The notes: generated by a model from the letters alone, not told the origin. A DNA stretch of 64,000 nt from Cytobacillus sp. FSL H8-0458 (GCF_038002165.1 NZ_JBBOBR010000001.1:2170001-2234000), one strand, 5' to 3'. Positions 42,231-52,722 are shown, counted from the stretch's first letter. Program-made: numbers and translations.

Positions 42231-43436
42231 CTATTGACTTATTATTTGGTTCAGTATAATTTCGATTCGGGCTGCACCTGTTTCCTGGGCTGCTTTTATT
42301 ACGGCATCTCTTACTGCAGGGACAACCCGGCTGTCGAGCGGCCCTGGAATAACATAATCAGGTGTCAGGTCTGTAGCGTCGATTAATCCGGCAATAGCTT
42401 CGACAGCTGCCATTTTCATTTCTTCATTAATCTCAGTAGCCCTGACGTCCAGGGCTCCTCGGAAAATACCAGGGAATGCGAGGACATTGTTCACCTGATT
42501 CGGCAAGTCTGATCTTCCTGTTCCAACGACTTTAGCGCCTGCCTCTTTCGCCTCATCCGGCATGATCTCAGGAACTGGATTGGCCATGGCAAAAATGATG
42601 GAATCCGGACTCATCGTTTCGACCATCTCCTTTGTTAAGGCACCGGCAGAGGAAACCCCGATGAACACATCCGCGCCAATGATAACATCCTCAAGCAGAC
42701 CTCTACGCTTTCCTGGATTGGTGATTTTCGCAACAGACTCTTTGACAGGGTTCATTCGATCTTGCCTTCCTTCATAAATCGCTCCCTTTGTGTCACACAT
42801 GATGATATCTTTTGCTCCCATATTAAGGAGCAGCTTGATAATCGCAATTCCAGCCGCACCAGCCCCATTGATTACGATTTTTATTTCATCCATTTTTTTA
42901 CCGGCAAGCTTCAGCGCATTGATTAAACCGGCTGCTGTTACGATTGCTGTTCCATGCTGGTCATCATGAAAAACGGGGATATTCATTTCCTGCTTCAGCC
43001 GTTCTTCGATGTAAAAGCAATTGGGTGCCGCGATATCCTCCAGGTTAATGCCCCCAAAGGAAGGCTGCAGCAGCCGGACTGTATTAATGATTTCTTCGGG
43101 ATCCTTCGTATCAAGGCAAATCGGAACCGCATCAACCCCTGCAAAAGCTTTAAATAGTGCAGCCTTCCCCTCCATCACAGGCATGGAGGCTTCAGGGCCA
43201 ATATCGCCAAGTCCCAGTACAGATGTTCCGTCAGAGACCACGGCAATTAAGTTTCCTTTTATTGTATAATCATAGACTTTCTCAGGCTGGTCATGGATTC
43301 TTCGGCACGGCTCTGCCACTCCAGGGGAATAGGCTAAGCTTAAATCCTTCATGCTGTTCAGAGGCATTTTTACATCGACCGTTAACTTCCCTTGAAACTT
43401 CTCATGAAGCAGTAAAGATTCTTTCTGCAAATCCAT
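42231..43436 (-). CDS. NAD(P)-dependent malic enzyme
   Basis: 401 residues from ATG 43436; the ATG three codons earlier abuts GGGGAG without spacing. LSLAYSPGVAEPCRRI (tyrosine of catalysis), DGTSVLGLGDIGPEASMPVMEGK, DDQHGTAIVTAAG (metal-binding Asp), INGAGAAGIAI (Rossmann), and FAMANPVPEIMPDEA are the family's motifs. It decarboxylates malate to pyruvate, in the short-chain bacterial YtsJ/MaeA class. Divergent LysR gene upstream with a 8-bp dyad between suggests induction by malate or a related acid. Confidence 0.92.
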   Translation of the reverse strand: MDLQKESLLLHEKFQGKLTVDVKMPLNSMKDLSLAYSPGVAEPCRRIHDQPEKVYDYTIKGNLIAVVSDGTSVLGLGDIGPEASMPVMEGKAALFKAFAGVDAVPICLDTKDPEEIINTVRLLQPSFGGINLEDIAAPNCFYIEERLKQEMNIPVFHDDQHGTAIVTAAGLINALKLAGKKMDEIKIVINGAGAAGIAIIKLLLNMGAKDIIMCDTKGAIYEGRQDRMNPVKESVAKITNPGKRRGLLEDVIIGADVFIGVSSAGALTKEMVETMSPDSIIFAMANPVPEIMPDEAKEAGAKVVGTGRSDLPNQVNNVLAFPGIFRGALDVRATEINEEMKMAAVEAIAGLIDATDLTPDYVIPGPLDSRVVPAVRDAVIKAAQETGAARIEIILNQIISQ

Positions 43437-43484
43437 TCTATCCATCTCCCCTTATTGAATATTGTTAATTTTCAGTATTTGTTG

Positions 43485-43534
43485 TAGATTATTATATAAT
43501 GAGTGGCATCCATAAATGAAATACATATAATCTA
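43485..43534. promoter_or_regulatory. dyad in malic enzyme / LysR divergent promoter
   Basis: TAGATTAT (43485-43492) and ATAATCTA (43527-43534), inverted 8-bp arms separated by 34 bp. Position is right for LysR-type binding, which would control both genes. Confidence 0.5.
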
Positions 43535-43575
43535 TAATTCTTATGCCTTTTGGTTATAAGAAAGGAGTGAAGTGT

Positions 43576-44469
43576 TTGGATATCCGGCATTTAGAATATT
43601 TTGCTGAAGTGGCACAGCATTTAAGCTTCACAAAAGCATCACAGACCCTGCATGTCACCCAGCCTTCAATCAGCAAAGCCATCAAAAATCTCGAAGGCGA
43701 ACTGGGAGTGCCTCTATTTTATCGGTCATCGAAGCAGCTTGAATTAACTGATGCTGGAAAAGCGGTGTTAATCAATGCGAAAAAAGTGCTGGACGCATTT
43801 CAGAACCTGACATTGGAGTTAACAGATTTAATGGAGCTGAAGGGCGGTGAGATCAAAATAGGCATACCTCCCATAGTCGGCGCAGCCTTCTTTTCGAAGC
43901 TTATCAGCCAATATAAAGAAAAGTTCCCATTGATCGAAATTAAATTAACAGAAGTCGGCACGAAGAAAATAAAAAAAGGGGTAGAAGATGGCACATTGGA
44001 TATTGGCCTTATTTGCACGGTTCCGGCCCAGGGAAGCGGTTTTGAAATAATCAACGTCCTAAGGGATCCCTTAATGCTCATTATCCACCGGGAGCATAGG
44101 CTTGCTTCGAAAAAAGAAGTGCATTTTTCAGAATTAGCCAAAGAGCCTTTCATCCTCTACAGGAAAGATTTCACCCTCTATGATCTGATTATTGAGGAAT
44201 GCTTAAACAGCGGCTTTCAGCCTAATATCGTCTGTGAAAGCTCGCAAAAGGACTTCCTGCTGGGAATGGTTGAAGGAAAACTGGGAATCACCATGCTGCC
44301 AAGCAAAATCTGTCAAAATATAAACTGCAATGACCTTGTGGTTCTGCCAATCTCTGAATCTGCTGTTAATTTAGAGCTCGGGATGATTTGGAAAAAGGAT
44401 AAGTACTTATCGTTTGCGGTCCGGGAGTTTATCGCCAGTGCTGAGACTTATTTGGAGGAAGGGCTATGA
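43576..44469 (+). CDS. LysR-family transcriptional regulator
   Basis: 297 residues from TTG 43576, since AAAGGAG is placed 7 bp before it; an ATG 33 bp upstream lies in promoter-like DNA. Winged-helix start LDIRHLEYFAEVAQHLSFTK, ASQTLHVTQPSISKAIKNLE, then the two-lobed effector domain (ELKGGEIKIGIPPIVG; LGMVEGKLGITMLPS). Resembles CitR/YwbI-type regulators of citrate or malate genes. Divergent to the malic enzyme gene, which it probably controls. Confidence 0.87.
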   Translation: MDIRHLEYFAEVAQHLSFTKASQTLHVTQPSISKAIKNLEGELGVPLFYRSSKQLELTDAGKAVLINAKKVLDAFQNLTLELTDLMELKGGEIKIGIPPIVGAAFFSKLISQYKEKFPLIEIKLTEVGTKKIKKGVEDGTLDIGLICTVPAQGSGFEIINVLRDPLMLIIHREHRLASKKEVHFSELAKEPFILYRKDFTLYDLIIEECLNSGFQPNIVCESSQKDFLLGMVEGKLGITMLPSKICQNINCNDLVVLPISESAVNLELGMIWKKDKYLSFAVREFIASAETYLEEGL

Positions 44470-44472
44470 AAC

Positions 44473-44506
44473 GGCCGTCGCAAATTTTAAAAGTGCGACG
44501 GCTTTT
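44473..44506. terminator. bidirectional terminator
   Basis: GCCGTCGCA-AATTTTAAAAG-TGCGACGGC then TTTTC; GAAAC on the other side. Confidence 0.8.
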
Positions 44507-44517
44507 CACCTTCTGTA

Positions 44518-45222
44518 TTATTGTTTACAAGCCTTAACAAATGCATCAAATATGGCTTTTGAAGGGTTATCATTCTTTTGTGTCATGCATTCAGGGTGCC
44601 ACTGTACCCCTAATGCAAAGCGATGCTCTTTACTCTCAAAAGCCTCAATAACCCCATCATTGGCCTCTGCACATACCTCAAAATTTTCAGGCATTTTGCG
44701 GACAGCCTGATGATGATAGCTATTTACTTTAAAGCTTTGCATTCCAGTAACTTTGTGGAGGAGAGAATCACTTTTCACATTCACAAAGTGAGTCGCATGC
44801 CATCGGGGTGCTTTTTGGCCATGCTGCAGCAAAGGTACGCCCATTTGGGAAAAGATGTCCTGATACATATCACCCCCAAGAGCAATACTGAGAATTTGGC
44901 AGCCCCTGCATATGGCTAAGATTGGTTTATCTCGAGCAAGCATTTTATGAATCATGCTGATTTCGAATGCATCTCTTTCCGGACAAATACTGCCCAGCTT
45001 TTGATGGGGTTCTTCACCAAATAGTGTTGGGTCGATGTCCCCCCCGCCAGTAAGCAGCAGCCCGTCAAGCGTTTCAGCTAATTTTTCATTTTGGTCATCA
45101 TCCAGAAGATTGGGCACAACAATTGGTACGGCCCCTGCGTTTATCAATGAATGGATATTATCCATTGATACAGAAAGGTTATGATCATCTAAATTTGACG
45201 TAACTCCAATAATTGGTTTCAT
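44518..45222 (-). CDS. class I glutamine amidotransferase-like hydrolase (PuuD-like, peptidase C26)
   Basis: 234 residues. DGLLLTGGGDIDPTLFGEEP near 53, nucleophilic cysteine in ILAICRGCQILS (about C104), YHHQAV near 170, and LGVQWHPE (catalytic His-Glu) near 205. The family removes gamma-glutamyl groups, e.g. gamma-glutamyl-GABA in putrescine breakdown; no other Puu genes are adjacent. Monocistronic. Substrate inferred by family only. Confidence 0.87.
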   Translation of the reverse strand: MKPIIGVTSNLDDHNLSVSMDNIHSLINAGAVPIVVPNLLDDDQNEKLAETLDGLLLTGGGDIDPTLFGEEPHQKLGSICPERDAFEISMIHKMLARDKPILAICRGCQILSIALGGDMYQDIFSQMGVPLLQHGQKAPRWHATHFVNVKSDSLLHKVTGMQSFKVNSYHHQAVRKMPENFEVCAEANDGVIEAFESKEHRFALGVQWHPECMTQKNDNPSKAIFDAFVKACKQ

Positions 45223-45291
45223 TTCGGCACCTCTGGTTATATAGTTTAGAAGATTATTCTATAGAACCGGGAAAAAATCCTATCTGCCCTA

Positions 45292-45340
45292 AAAAAAGAA
45301 CTGCCCTGCAGTCAGTATTCCTGACTTTGGGACAGTCCAT
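45292..45340 (-). terminator. terminator of the catalase gene
   Basis: Minus strand ACTGTCCC...GGGCAGT with an inner GTCAG/CTGAC pair and TTCTTTTTTT tail. Confidence 0.75.
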
Positions 45341-45348
45341 GTTTGCTA

Positions 45349-46998
45349 TTAATAGGGATCCGTTTCATGGCTTTTCTCAACCGCTTCTTTTGATGCCTGG
45401 TTTTCAGCGATTGAACCCTGGCCATATTTAGATCTTCCAGCGTCACGGCCTGGAATTTGTTTTTCCCCGCTCATCGCCTGGATCTCTTTCATGACTTTCT
45501 CGGTTTCTTCCTTGACACGGCGGCCATAGTCTTCATCAGCCTGTGTAAAATGCTCAAACATAGCATCCTGAATCCGTTTGTCGCATAGCGCTAGAGCTAC
45601 AGACAGGTTTTTGATCAGTTCATCTCGCTCCCAGTCATCAAAGCTCCTGTAAGTATGGCCGGCCTGGCCGTAATTATTTGGCCGATCGATCGGTGCGCTC
45701 ATGGCTGCCGCATTATAAGTTGGCCGATGCGGGGTGCGCCCTTCTTCAGGTGCTTCCTTAAAGCCCCCCTTCATCGATGGCTCATAGTTTATATGCGGAT
45801 TTTCCCCAGACTCCCTTGGGTCACGAGTGTCCATTTGCCCTCGCTGCTGATTTGTGCGCACAGGTGCTTTAGGTGCGTTCACAGGTAATTTCAGATAGTT
45901 CGCTCCAACGCGATAACGCTGTGTATCGGAATATGAGAAAGTCCGGCCCTGCAGCATCTTATCATCCGAAAAATCCATTCCGTCGACAAGCACCCCAGTA
46001 CCGAAGGCAGCCTGCTCAATCTCAGCATGGTAATCTTCCGGATTGCGATCAAGAACCATACGGCCAACAGGAAGCCAAGGAAACTGATCCTCCGGCCAAA
46101 GCTTGGTATCATCAAGGGGATCAAAATCCAATTCTGGATGGTAATCATCCTCCATGATCTGTACAAAAAGCTCCCATTCCGGATAATCTCCCCGTTTAAT
46201 CGCCTCAAATAAATCCTGTGTAGCATGCCCGACATTTTTAGCCTGAATCTCGCTTGCCTCTTCCTGTGTCAAATTGCGGATCCCCTGCTTCGGCTCCCAG
46301 TGATATTTCACAAGTACAGCTTCCCCTTTTTCATTCACCCATTTATAGGTATTGACACCTGATCCCTGCATATGACGGTATGTAGCGGGTATTCCCCAAG
46401 GTGAAAACAGGAATGTAATCATATGTGTTGCCTCTGGTGTCCTGGATACAAAGTCAAACATCCGCTCGGGATTTGGCACATTTGAAACAGGATCAGGCTT
46501 GAAGGCATGAATCATGTCAGGGAACTTCATCGCATCACGAATAAAGAAGATCTTCAGGTTATTGCCGACTAAATCCCAGTTTCCGTCCTCAGTATACATT
46601 TTTACGGCAAAGCCTCTAGGATCACGTGCTGTTTCCGGTGAATCCTTTGCACCAGCCACAGTTGAAAAACGGACCATCAATGGCGTCCTCTTTCCTGCAC
46701 CTGAAAAGACCTTAGCTCGGGTATACTTCTCAACCGGCTCATCTCCCACTTTTCCGTATGTTTCAAAGTAACCGAATGCCCCTGCACCTCTGGCGTGAAC
46801 CACACGCTCCGGAACCTCTTCCCTGTCAAAATGGGAGATCTTCTCAATGAAATGATAATTTTCCAAGGTCGCTGGTCCCCGATTGCCTATCGTGCGAATG
46901 TTTTGGTTATCCGTAACAGGATGCCCCTGCCGAGTTGTCAGTGTCTCACGATTAACATTCTGCTCATTTGCTGGATTCATATCTTTGTTATCTGCCAC
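45349..46998 (-). CDS. monofunctional haem catalase
   Basis: 549 residues, between small-subunit and large-subunit catalases. H68 in [15 protein letters not shown], distal asparagine in [18 protein letters not shown], and the proximal haem tyrosine in [16 protein letters not shown]-terminal extension of about 60 residues after 480 is acidic and low-complexity. It dismutates hydrogen peroxide. The look is that of Bacillus KatX/KatA-type enzymes; no PerR box (TTATAATNATTATAA) is seen upstream, which leans toward a sporulation or general-stress control. Confidence 0.92.
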   Translation of the reverse strand: MADNKDMNPANEQNVNRETLTTRQGHPVTDNQNIRTIGNRGPATLENYHFIEKISHFDREEVPERVVHARGAGAFGYFETYGKVGDEPVEKYTRAKVFSGAGKRTPLMVRFSTVAGAKDSPETARDPRGFAVKMYTEDGNWDLVGNNLKIFFIRDAMKFPDMIHAFKPDPVSNVPNPERMFDFVSRTPEATHMITFLFSPWGIPATYRHMQGSGVNTYKWVNEKGEAVLVKYHWEPKQGIRNLTQEEASEIQAKNVGHATQDLFEAIKRGDYPEWELFVQIMEDDYHPELDFDPLDDTKLWPEDQFPWLPVGRMVLDRNPEDYHAEIEQAAFGTGVLVDGMDFSDDKMLQGRTFSYSDTQRYRVGANYLKLPVNAPKAPVRTNQQRGQMDTRDPRESGENPHINYEPSMKGGFKEAPEEGRTPHRPTYNAAAMSAPIDRPNNYGQAGHTYRSFDDWERDELIKNLSVALALCDKRIQDAMFEHFTQADEDYGRRVKEETEKVMKEIQAMSGEKQIPGRDAGRSKYGQGSIAENQASKEAVEKSHETDPY

Positions 46999-47229
46999 AC
47001 TCGAACCTCCTAAAAATGAATGACCATATTTTTTACTCGGGTTCGAAAATTTATACCTGAATTCACTCTAAATGTTAGGTATTGGAAATGCCTCCATAAA
47101 AGGATGCCTTGTTAATCACACCCATCAAAATGGAAGTGAAACCTTATTCCTAAAAGTACTTAATTTATTTCGTCCGAATAATGTTCATGCCTTTGTAAAA
47201 AATATTCTTGTCCAGGGGGAGGTGTAGAC

Positions 47230-47355
47230 ATGCCGAATCTTAATGATAACAAGTTCAAAAAAATTCAATCTGAGAGCCAAAAGCAGGGTAAAACATACGA
47301 AGAGTATGCTGCTGAACTAGAAGCGAACAAAATGAAGGCACAAAAAAGAAAATAA
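47230..47355 (+). CDS. small hydrophilic protein, 41 residues
   Basis: ATG 47230 follows CAGGGGGAGGTGTAGAC, a very strong RBS. The sequence opens MPNLNDNKFKKIQSESQKQG and is rich in Lys, Gln and Glu, with no hydrophobic helix. A terminator follows 10 bp after the stop. Divergent from catalase. Might be a spore-core or stress small protein; unproven. Confidence 0.65.
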   Translation: MPNLNDNKFKKIQSESQKQGKTYEEYAAELEANKMKAQKRK

Positions 47356-47365
47356 TTGATAGTTA

Positions 47366-47393
47366 GGCAGGGAATATCGCTCCTGCCTTTTTA
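47366..47393 (+). terminator. terminator of the 41-residue gene
   Basis: GGCAGG-GAATATCGCT-CCTGCC followed by TTTTT. Confidence 0.8.
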
Positions 47394-47571
47394 GCTGCCC
47401 TGCTAAGCAGTGAAAGTCGCTGTAAGTATCTTTTCCGGATCCTTAACAATGTATAATCCAAGGGGTATATTTAATAATTTGTCCTTATCCCGGTCATAGT
47501 TTGTTAACATTTACGCATTACAATGTAAATGTACCGAAACATCATAAAGCCCTTTTTCTTTACCCCTTCAG

Positions 47572-47602
47572 GTCCGGCCCTTTTTAAGCGGCCGGATTTT
47601 TT
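47572..47602 (+). terminator. orphan Rho-independent terminator
   Basis: TCCGGCC-CTTTTTAAGC-GGCCGGA then TTTTTT. No plus-strand ORF precedes it after the 41-residue gene, which already has its own terminator. Confidence 0.65.
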
Positions 47603-47657
47603 ATGTGTTTCTTTTTACCGCTGGGCAAAAGATTTCCGCTAACTGCCTGAAAAAATT

Positions 47658-47689
47658 GAAAAGCCCCTCTCACAATGAGAAGAGCTTTC
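47658..47689 (-). terminator. terminator of the glcU-gdh operon
   Basis: Minus strand AAGCTCTTCTCA-TTG-TGAGAGGGGCTT then TTC; overlaps the stop of gdh. Confidence 0.7.
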
Positions 47690-47692
47690 CAT

Positions 47693-48490
<798 letters not shown>

Positions 48491-49345
48491 TTATTTTTTT
48501 GTAAAGCCAAGCAATACTCCGCCAGCGATAATAAACAAACAGCCAAGGAGAACCATAAACACCTGTTTTTTGCTTTTCCGCTCATCTAAAAAGAATAGCC
48601 CGCCAATGGTCGAAATAACTATTCCGGTCTGAGAAAGTGAAAAGCTGGTGGCAACGCCGATCTTCGGCAGTGAAAGCAGCAATCCCAGATTCCCCGTGCT
48701 CCAAATAAGCCCCGTAATGATATTCCGGACAGCAAATTTGTTATATGGCTTGCGGCGCAGAGTAATGAGGAATGCTCCTATTACCATCCCAATCGCCTGC
48801 GGCAGGATGGCAGACCAGCCGTCAATTTCAAACCAGCGGATTAGTACGACATACCCGACAAATCCAGCTGTCGATAATAGTAGTACAAGCAGGCCTTTCT
48901 TGAGGCTTTTTCCCTGTTCCTTGTCATCTCCCTGTTTCAAAGAAGTCAGAACAGCACCGACAATAATACAGACCAGAGAAGTGACTCCAATGATAATGCT
49001 CATCCTTGTTTCCCATTCTTTAAAAATGAATACTCCAAAAAAAGTTGTTCCAATAAGCTGCAGGCCTGTGGACATCGGAGCTGTCTTGGCAACTCCCAAA
49101 TAGCGGACTGCCCCAAACTGATTTTTCTGCCCGATCGACCAGAACAAACCAGAAATAAAGCCGACTGCCCAAACGATATTGGACAGATCCGGTCTCTTGA
49201 AAAGATAGACCGCGATGGCAAATAATAGGGCTCCTATTGTTGTACCTAGCGTCTGGCTGTCCTCGTCCCCGCCAAGCTTGTTGCTGACAAATACAATGCT
49301 GCCCCATGAAACCGCTGCAATGAGGGCTAATAGAATTCCTGTCAT
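48491..49345 (-). CDS. glcU: GlcU-family glucose uptake protein
   Basis: 284 residues from ATG 49345 (MTGILLALIAAVSWGSIVFV), with GATGAGGTACACACC upstream; a longer frame to 49378 lacks an RBS. Ten hydrophobic segments, GRP/DMT fold; FISGLFWSIGQKNQFGAVRY and TGLIWSTGNLGLLLSLPKIG are the repeated family signatures. It imports glucose without phosphorylation, to be oxidised by gdh. Cytoplasmic membrane. Confidence 0.92.
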   Translation of the reverse strand: MTGILLALIAAVSWGSIVFVSNKLGGDEDSQTLGTTIGALLFAIAVYLFKRPDLSNIVWAVGFISGLFWSIGQKNQFGAVRYLGVAKTAPMSTGLQLIGTTFFGVFIFKEWETRMSIIIGVTSLVCIIVGAVLTSLKQGDDKEQGKSLKKGLLVLLLSTAGFVGYVVLIRWFEIDGWSAILPQAIGMVIGAFLITLRRKPYNKFAVRNIITGLIWSTGNLGLLLSLPKIGVATSFSLSQTGIVISTIGGLFFLDERKSKKQVFMVLLGCLFIIAGGVLLGFTKK

Positions 49346-49569
49346 GGTGTGTACCTCATCTTTCGATCTTATGTACATTTTTAGATTGCAGTTATATAAG
49401 GACTCTTATTCCACAAGCAAAAAAGTATTGATTTATTTATTATCATTCCACATATTTAAAACCCTAAAACCATTATTAACAGCAACCTATCTATTTAATA
49501 GTCGTTTAACAGATATTTCAATATAATAATTTATCGCACAATTTATAATATTTGTGTTAAACTAACAAA

Positions 49570-49593
49570 TATCACTGTCGGATAACAGTGATA
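49570..49593. promoter_or_regulatory. inverted repeat upstream of sstT
   Basis: TATCACTG-TCGGATAA-CAGTGATA: 8-bp perfect arms with an 8-bp centre, 46 bp before the sstT start. Possibly an operator or a leader hairpin. Confidence 0.45.
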
Positions 49594-49638
49594 AGCCATT
49601 ATTCTCTTTTATATAATAATCACTTCGGAGGGAATCGA

Positions 49639-50871
49639 ATGAAAAACGCAATCAGCAAGTGGAACCAAATAAGCCTGGTAAAAAGAATTCTGCTGGGCAT
49701 CATCGCAGGCATAGCCCTCGCTTTGACTATTCCGAAAGCAGCGGGATGGGTCTCTATCTTCGGTACATTATTTGTAAGTGCATTAAAAGCAGTAGCACCC
49801 GTACTGGTTCTTTTCCTGGTCATGCATGCCATTTCCAAACACAGAAGCGGCCAGCAGACGAATATGAAGTCCATTATAGCTCTTTATGGTGTAAGCACCT
49901 TTTTAGCCGGACTTGTCGCCGTTGTAGCAAGTTTTATTTTCCCTGTTACCCTTTCACTTGCGCCGGGAGCAGAGGATGTAACACCTCCAGGAGGGATAGC
50001 AGAAGTTCTTACAACACTGCTGACTAATGTTGTGGACAACCCGGTCAATGCACTGATCAACGGCAATTATATCGGGATTCTGACTTGGGCCATCCTTCTT
50101 GGCATTGCCTTAAGAAAAGCAGCTGACACTACAAAAAACATGCTCGCAAATTTTTCGGATGCCATTTCGACTCTAGTAAAATGGGTGATCAGCTTAGCTC
50201 CAATCGGAATTATGGGTCTTGTGTTTGATGCGATTGTCAGCAACGGGCTTTCTGCACTGATGGATTACGGTAAGTTACTGCTCATCCTACTGGGCTGCAT
50301 GTTCTTTATTGCTCTGGTTGTGAATCCTCTTATCGTATTTTTAAATATTCGCAGAAATCCATATCCGCTTGTGTTTAGATGCTTACGAGAAAGCGGAATT
50401 ACAGCGTTCTTTACACGCAGCTCAGCAGCCAACATTCCTGTAAATATGAGCTTATGCGAAAAGCTTGGGCTGGATGAAGATACGTATTCCGTATCTATCC
50501 CATTAGGCGCAACGGTTAATATGGCAGGTGCAGCTGTTACAATTTCTGTTCTGACTCTTGCAGCGGTTCACACATTAGGTATTCAAGTAGACTTTGGAAC
50601 AGCCCTAATCCTTAGTGTGTTAGCAGCAGTCTCTGCAGCAGGTGCTTCAGGTGTTGCAGGCGGATCCCTTCTTCTCATTCCTTTAGCAGCCAGCTTATTC
50701 GGAATTCCGGATGACGTAGCGATGCAGGTTGTCGGGGTAGGATTTATTATTGGTGTATTACAGGATTCATGTGAAACAGCCCTTAACTCTTCCTCAGATG
50801 TTCTATTTACTGCTACAGCAGAATATGCGAAGAAGCGCAAGGAAGGCAAGATTGTGAAAATCAGTGCCTGA
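49639..50871 (+). CDS. sstT: sodium/serine-threonine symporter SstT
   Basis: 410 residues from ATG 49639 after TTCGGAGGGAATCG. Dicarboxylate/amino acid:cation symporter fold; [20 protein letters not shown] (SSA-type hairpin), [18 protein letters not shown] (NMAG motif), [14 protein letters not shown]-like hairpin and [18 protein letters not shown] are characteristic of SstT. It imports serine and threonine with sodium. Monocistronic, followed by a terminator. Confidence 0.92.
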   Translation: MKNAISKWNQISLVKRILLGIIAGIALALTIPKAAGWVSIFGTLFVSALKAVAPVLVLFLVMHAISKHRSGQQTNMKSIIALYGVSTFLAGLVAVVASFIFPVTLSLAPGAEDVTPPGGIAEVLTTLLTNVVDNPVNALINGNYIGILTWAILLGIALRKAADTTKNMLANFSDAISTLVKWVISLAPIGIMGLVFDAIVSNGLSALMDYGKLLLILLGCMFFIALVVNPLIVFLNIRRNPYPLVFRCLRESGITAFFTRSSAANIPVNMSLCEKLGLDEDTYSVSIPLGATVNMAGAAVTISVLTLAAVHTLGIQVDFGTALILSVLAAVSAAGASGVAGGSLLLIPLAASLFGIPDDVAMQVVGVGFIIGVLQDSCETALNSSSDVLFTATAEYAKKRKEGKIVKISA

Positions 50872-50910
50872 TAACAAATCAGAGGAGCCAGTCTTTTGGC
50901 TCGCTCCCTC

Positions 50911-50950
50911 ATGAAAAAAGCCCTCTCGCGATGGAGAAGGCTTTTTTCAT
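50911..50950. terminator. bidirectional terminator
   Basis: ATGAAAAAAGCCCTCTC..GAGAAGGCTTTTTTCAT, between sstT and the convergent VOC gene. Confidence 0.8.
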
Positions 50951-50991
50951 TTATGTATTTTCCCATATGATGCTATAAGTTTCAGATAAGT

Positions 50992-51387
50992 TTACTTGGC
51001 ATTTGCATCCGGCTGGTGAATACCGAAAATATTCCCTTCAGTATCCTTATAGTACCCCTGCCAAGCCATTCCAGGAAGAGCATACTTCGGTAATGCGACA
51101 GTGCCGCCGTTTTCAAGAATCCTGCCTTCCACTGCATCGTAATCTTCCACGCCAATTGTGCAGGAATATCCGTTTATCGCTTGATTATCTCCTGGAGGCG
51201 GTCCCTGGCGCTGCATCAGAGCACCGTTAATGCCCGGCTCTTCATCATTTCCAGTCACTGCTCCATAATAAGGCATTCCGGCATATTCACTATAATCCTG
51301 AAATGACCAGCCGAATACCTCTCCATAAAACTTTTTAGCCCGCTCCATATCATCTGCATGGACTTCAAAATGAATTAATCTGGCCAT
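50992..51387 (-). CDS. VOC (glyoxalase/bleomycin-resistance-like) protein
   Basis: 131 residues from ATG 51387 (MARLIHFEVHADDMERAKKF) with GAGGAGGATTCT upstream; a 183-codon frame to 51543 adds a region with no RBS. Two betaalphabetabetabeta modules: FEVHADDMERAKKFYGEVFG and SCTIGVEDYDAVEGRI, ending TEGNIFGIHQPD. Histidine and glutamate positions suit a metal site, but the catalytic activity is not predictable. Confidence 0.8.
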   Translation of the reverse strand: MARLIHFEVHADDMERAKKFYGEVFGWSFQDYSEYAGMPYYGAVTGNDEEPGINGALMQRQGPPPGDNQAINGYSCTIGVEDYDAVEGRILENGGTVALPKYALPGMAWQGYYKDTEGNIFGIHQPDANAK

Positions 51388-51544
51388 AGAATCCTCCTCA
51401 AACTTGTAATCGCTTACATTATTATTATTATAATGCTTGTGTAAAAATGTACAACTTAATAAGGCACCCTTCACATGTAGAACTGGACCATTCTTCTTAT
51501 TACAAAATGATAATTTCTTTGCATAATCATATAAATTCAACAAA

Positions 51545-51805
51545 TTACCCAGATTGATTACAATTCATTTTGTGATTCTTTGTGAACTCAATTTCTTTTG
51601 CAATATCAGCGATATATTTATTGTTCATCTCATCTTTCTTCCTTTTCTCTGCTTCGATCATCACCTTTTCAATTGGGCAATCTTCATTTAAAAAATCCTC
51701 ATGCTCCAAAGAAGAATTAAACAAAGGGGTGTGCCCTTCAATGGTATGGATTACATCCAAAAAAGAGGTTTTACGAGAACGAGATACAAAGCTGTAACTT
51801 CAGGA
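51545..51805 (-). pseudogene. C-terminal fragment of an Rrf2-family regulator
   Basis: The frame reads YSFVSRSRKTSFLDVIHTIE, then GHTPLFNS, and NEDCPIEKVMIEAEKRKKDE to a stop at 51545. The order GYSL.-K.ITLLDIVEAIEG-...-CPL is the second half of Rrf2 regulators (winged-helix end and dimer helix). The N-terminal recognition helix is missing: upstream lies a stop codon, then the terminator of the next gene. Only a single cluster cysteine (CPIE) remains. A 71-codon ORF starting TTG (51760) lacks an RBS. Called a gene remnant. Confidence 0.65.
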
Positions 51806-51828
51806 GAGCCTAATCAATATAGCTAAAA

Positions 51829-51866
51829 TAAAAAAGTCTATCTGAGTTTAATTCAGATAGACTTCT
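51829..51866 (-). terminator. terminator of the GntR/HutC gene
   Basis: Minus strand AAGTCTATCTGA-ATTAAAC-TCAGATAGACTT followed by TTTTATTTT. Confidence 0.85.
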
Positions 51867-51879
51867 TGAAATACAATCA

Positions 51880-52611
51880 TTAAGTGAGTTCTGTGTAAAA
51901 ACGGCAGCGATCCCCTCTAATAATAGAGCGGCAAAATTCTACAGGCTGACCATTTGCATCATAAGCGGTTCTCTCTAATAATAATGCAGGCTTTCCAGCT
52001 TCTGTTTGAAGATATTCACTTTCATCCTTTCGGATTAAAACAGGTTCAAAAGCTTCTTTCGCCTTTGTAACAAAAACATTAAATTCCTGCTCAAGCAAAT
52101 CATATAATGAAATCTTACCTACCCTTTCAAAAACATGTAAATTTGATACGATTTCTTTTGAAAAGTAGGAGGATTCCAAGATTACAGGTTCGTCATCTAC
52201 ACAGCGCAGACGCCGCATTTCAATTACTTTCTCATCTTTTGTTAACTGCAATTCTTTCAAAATTTCTTGAGTTGGACTGATCTCTCGTACTTCCAATATT
52301 ATATCTTTAGGCTCCATCCCTTTTTCCTTAAACACCTTGCTAAAACTATATAATCCCATAAGTGATTGCTCTAGCTTTGGTTTAGTCACAAAAGTACCTT
52401 TGCCTTGAATGCGATAAAGCAATCCCTCTTGAACAAGTTCTTCAATGGCTTTTTTTGCGGTATTCCGGCTAACCTTGTACTCCTTCATTAGTTGATTCTC
52501 AGAAGGTATTTGATCACCGGTCTTCCAGAGCCCATTATCTATAGATTGTTTCAACCGCTCTTTGAGCTGATGGTAAAGTGGTATAACACTATCATTTTGT
52601 AACGGCTTCAT
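51880..52611 (-). CDS. HutC-subfamily GntR regulator (probable uronide-cluster repressor)
   Basis: 243 residues from ATG 52611 (MKPLQNDSVIPLYHQLKERL) after GGAAGGGAATTTCTTT. Winged helix at 8-75 with LMKEYKVSRNTAKKAIEELV and GLLYRIQGKGTFV; UTRA ligand domain from about 95 (LQLTKDEKVIEMRRLRCVDD, PVEFCRSIIRGDRCRFY). It is the last gene of the sulfated-polysaccharide locus, so it most likely senses a pathway sugar acid or phospho-sugar. ATACCAT direct repeats lie in its own promoter. Confidence 0.87.
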   Translation of the reverse strand: MKPLQNDSVIPLYHQLKERLKQSIDNGLWKTGDQIPSENQLMKEYKVSRNTAKKAIEELVQEGLLYRIQGKGTFVTKPKLEQSLMGLYSFSKVFKEKGMEPKDIILEVREISPTQEILKELQLTKDEKVIEMRRLRCVDDEPVILESSYFSKEIVSNLHVFERVGKISLYDLLEQEFNVFVTKAKEAFEPVLIRKDESEYLQTEAGKPALLLERTAYDANGQPVEFCRSIIRGDRCRFYTELT

Positions 52612-52652
52612 AAAGAAATTCCCTTCCAATTCAATCTTTATCTTTGTGTTAT

Positions 52653-52672
52653 AATACCATAATTTATACCAT
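52653..52672. promoter_or_regulatory. direct repeats upstream of the HutC-type regulator
   Basis: ATACCAT occurs at 52654-52660 and 52666-52672 in the 100 bp before the regulator gene. On the minus strand they read ATGGTAT, and may be repressor half-sites or -10-like DNA. Confidence 0.35.
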
Positions 52673-52722
52673 CAATCCAACAAGTCCAGCCCTAATATAG
52701 TTTCCCAACAGCTTTGGAAACA

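Larger units (their letters stand above)
47394..47692. other. intergenic stretch with extra hairpins
   Basis: Holds ACATTTAC..GTAAATGT at about 47508-47532, a terminator-like TCCGGCC/GGCCGGATTTTTT at 47572-47602 with no gene before it on the plus strand, and the gdh terminator. The orphan terminator hints at a short untranslated transcript that begins near 47500. No ORF. Confidence 0.4.
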
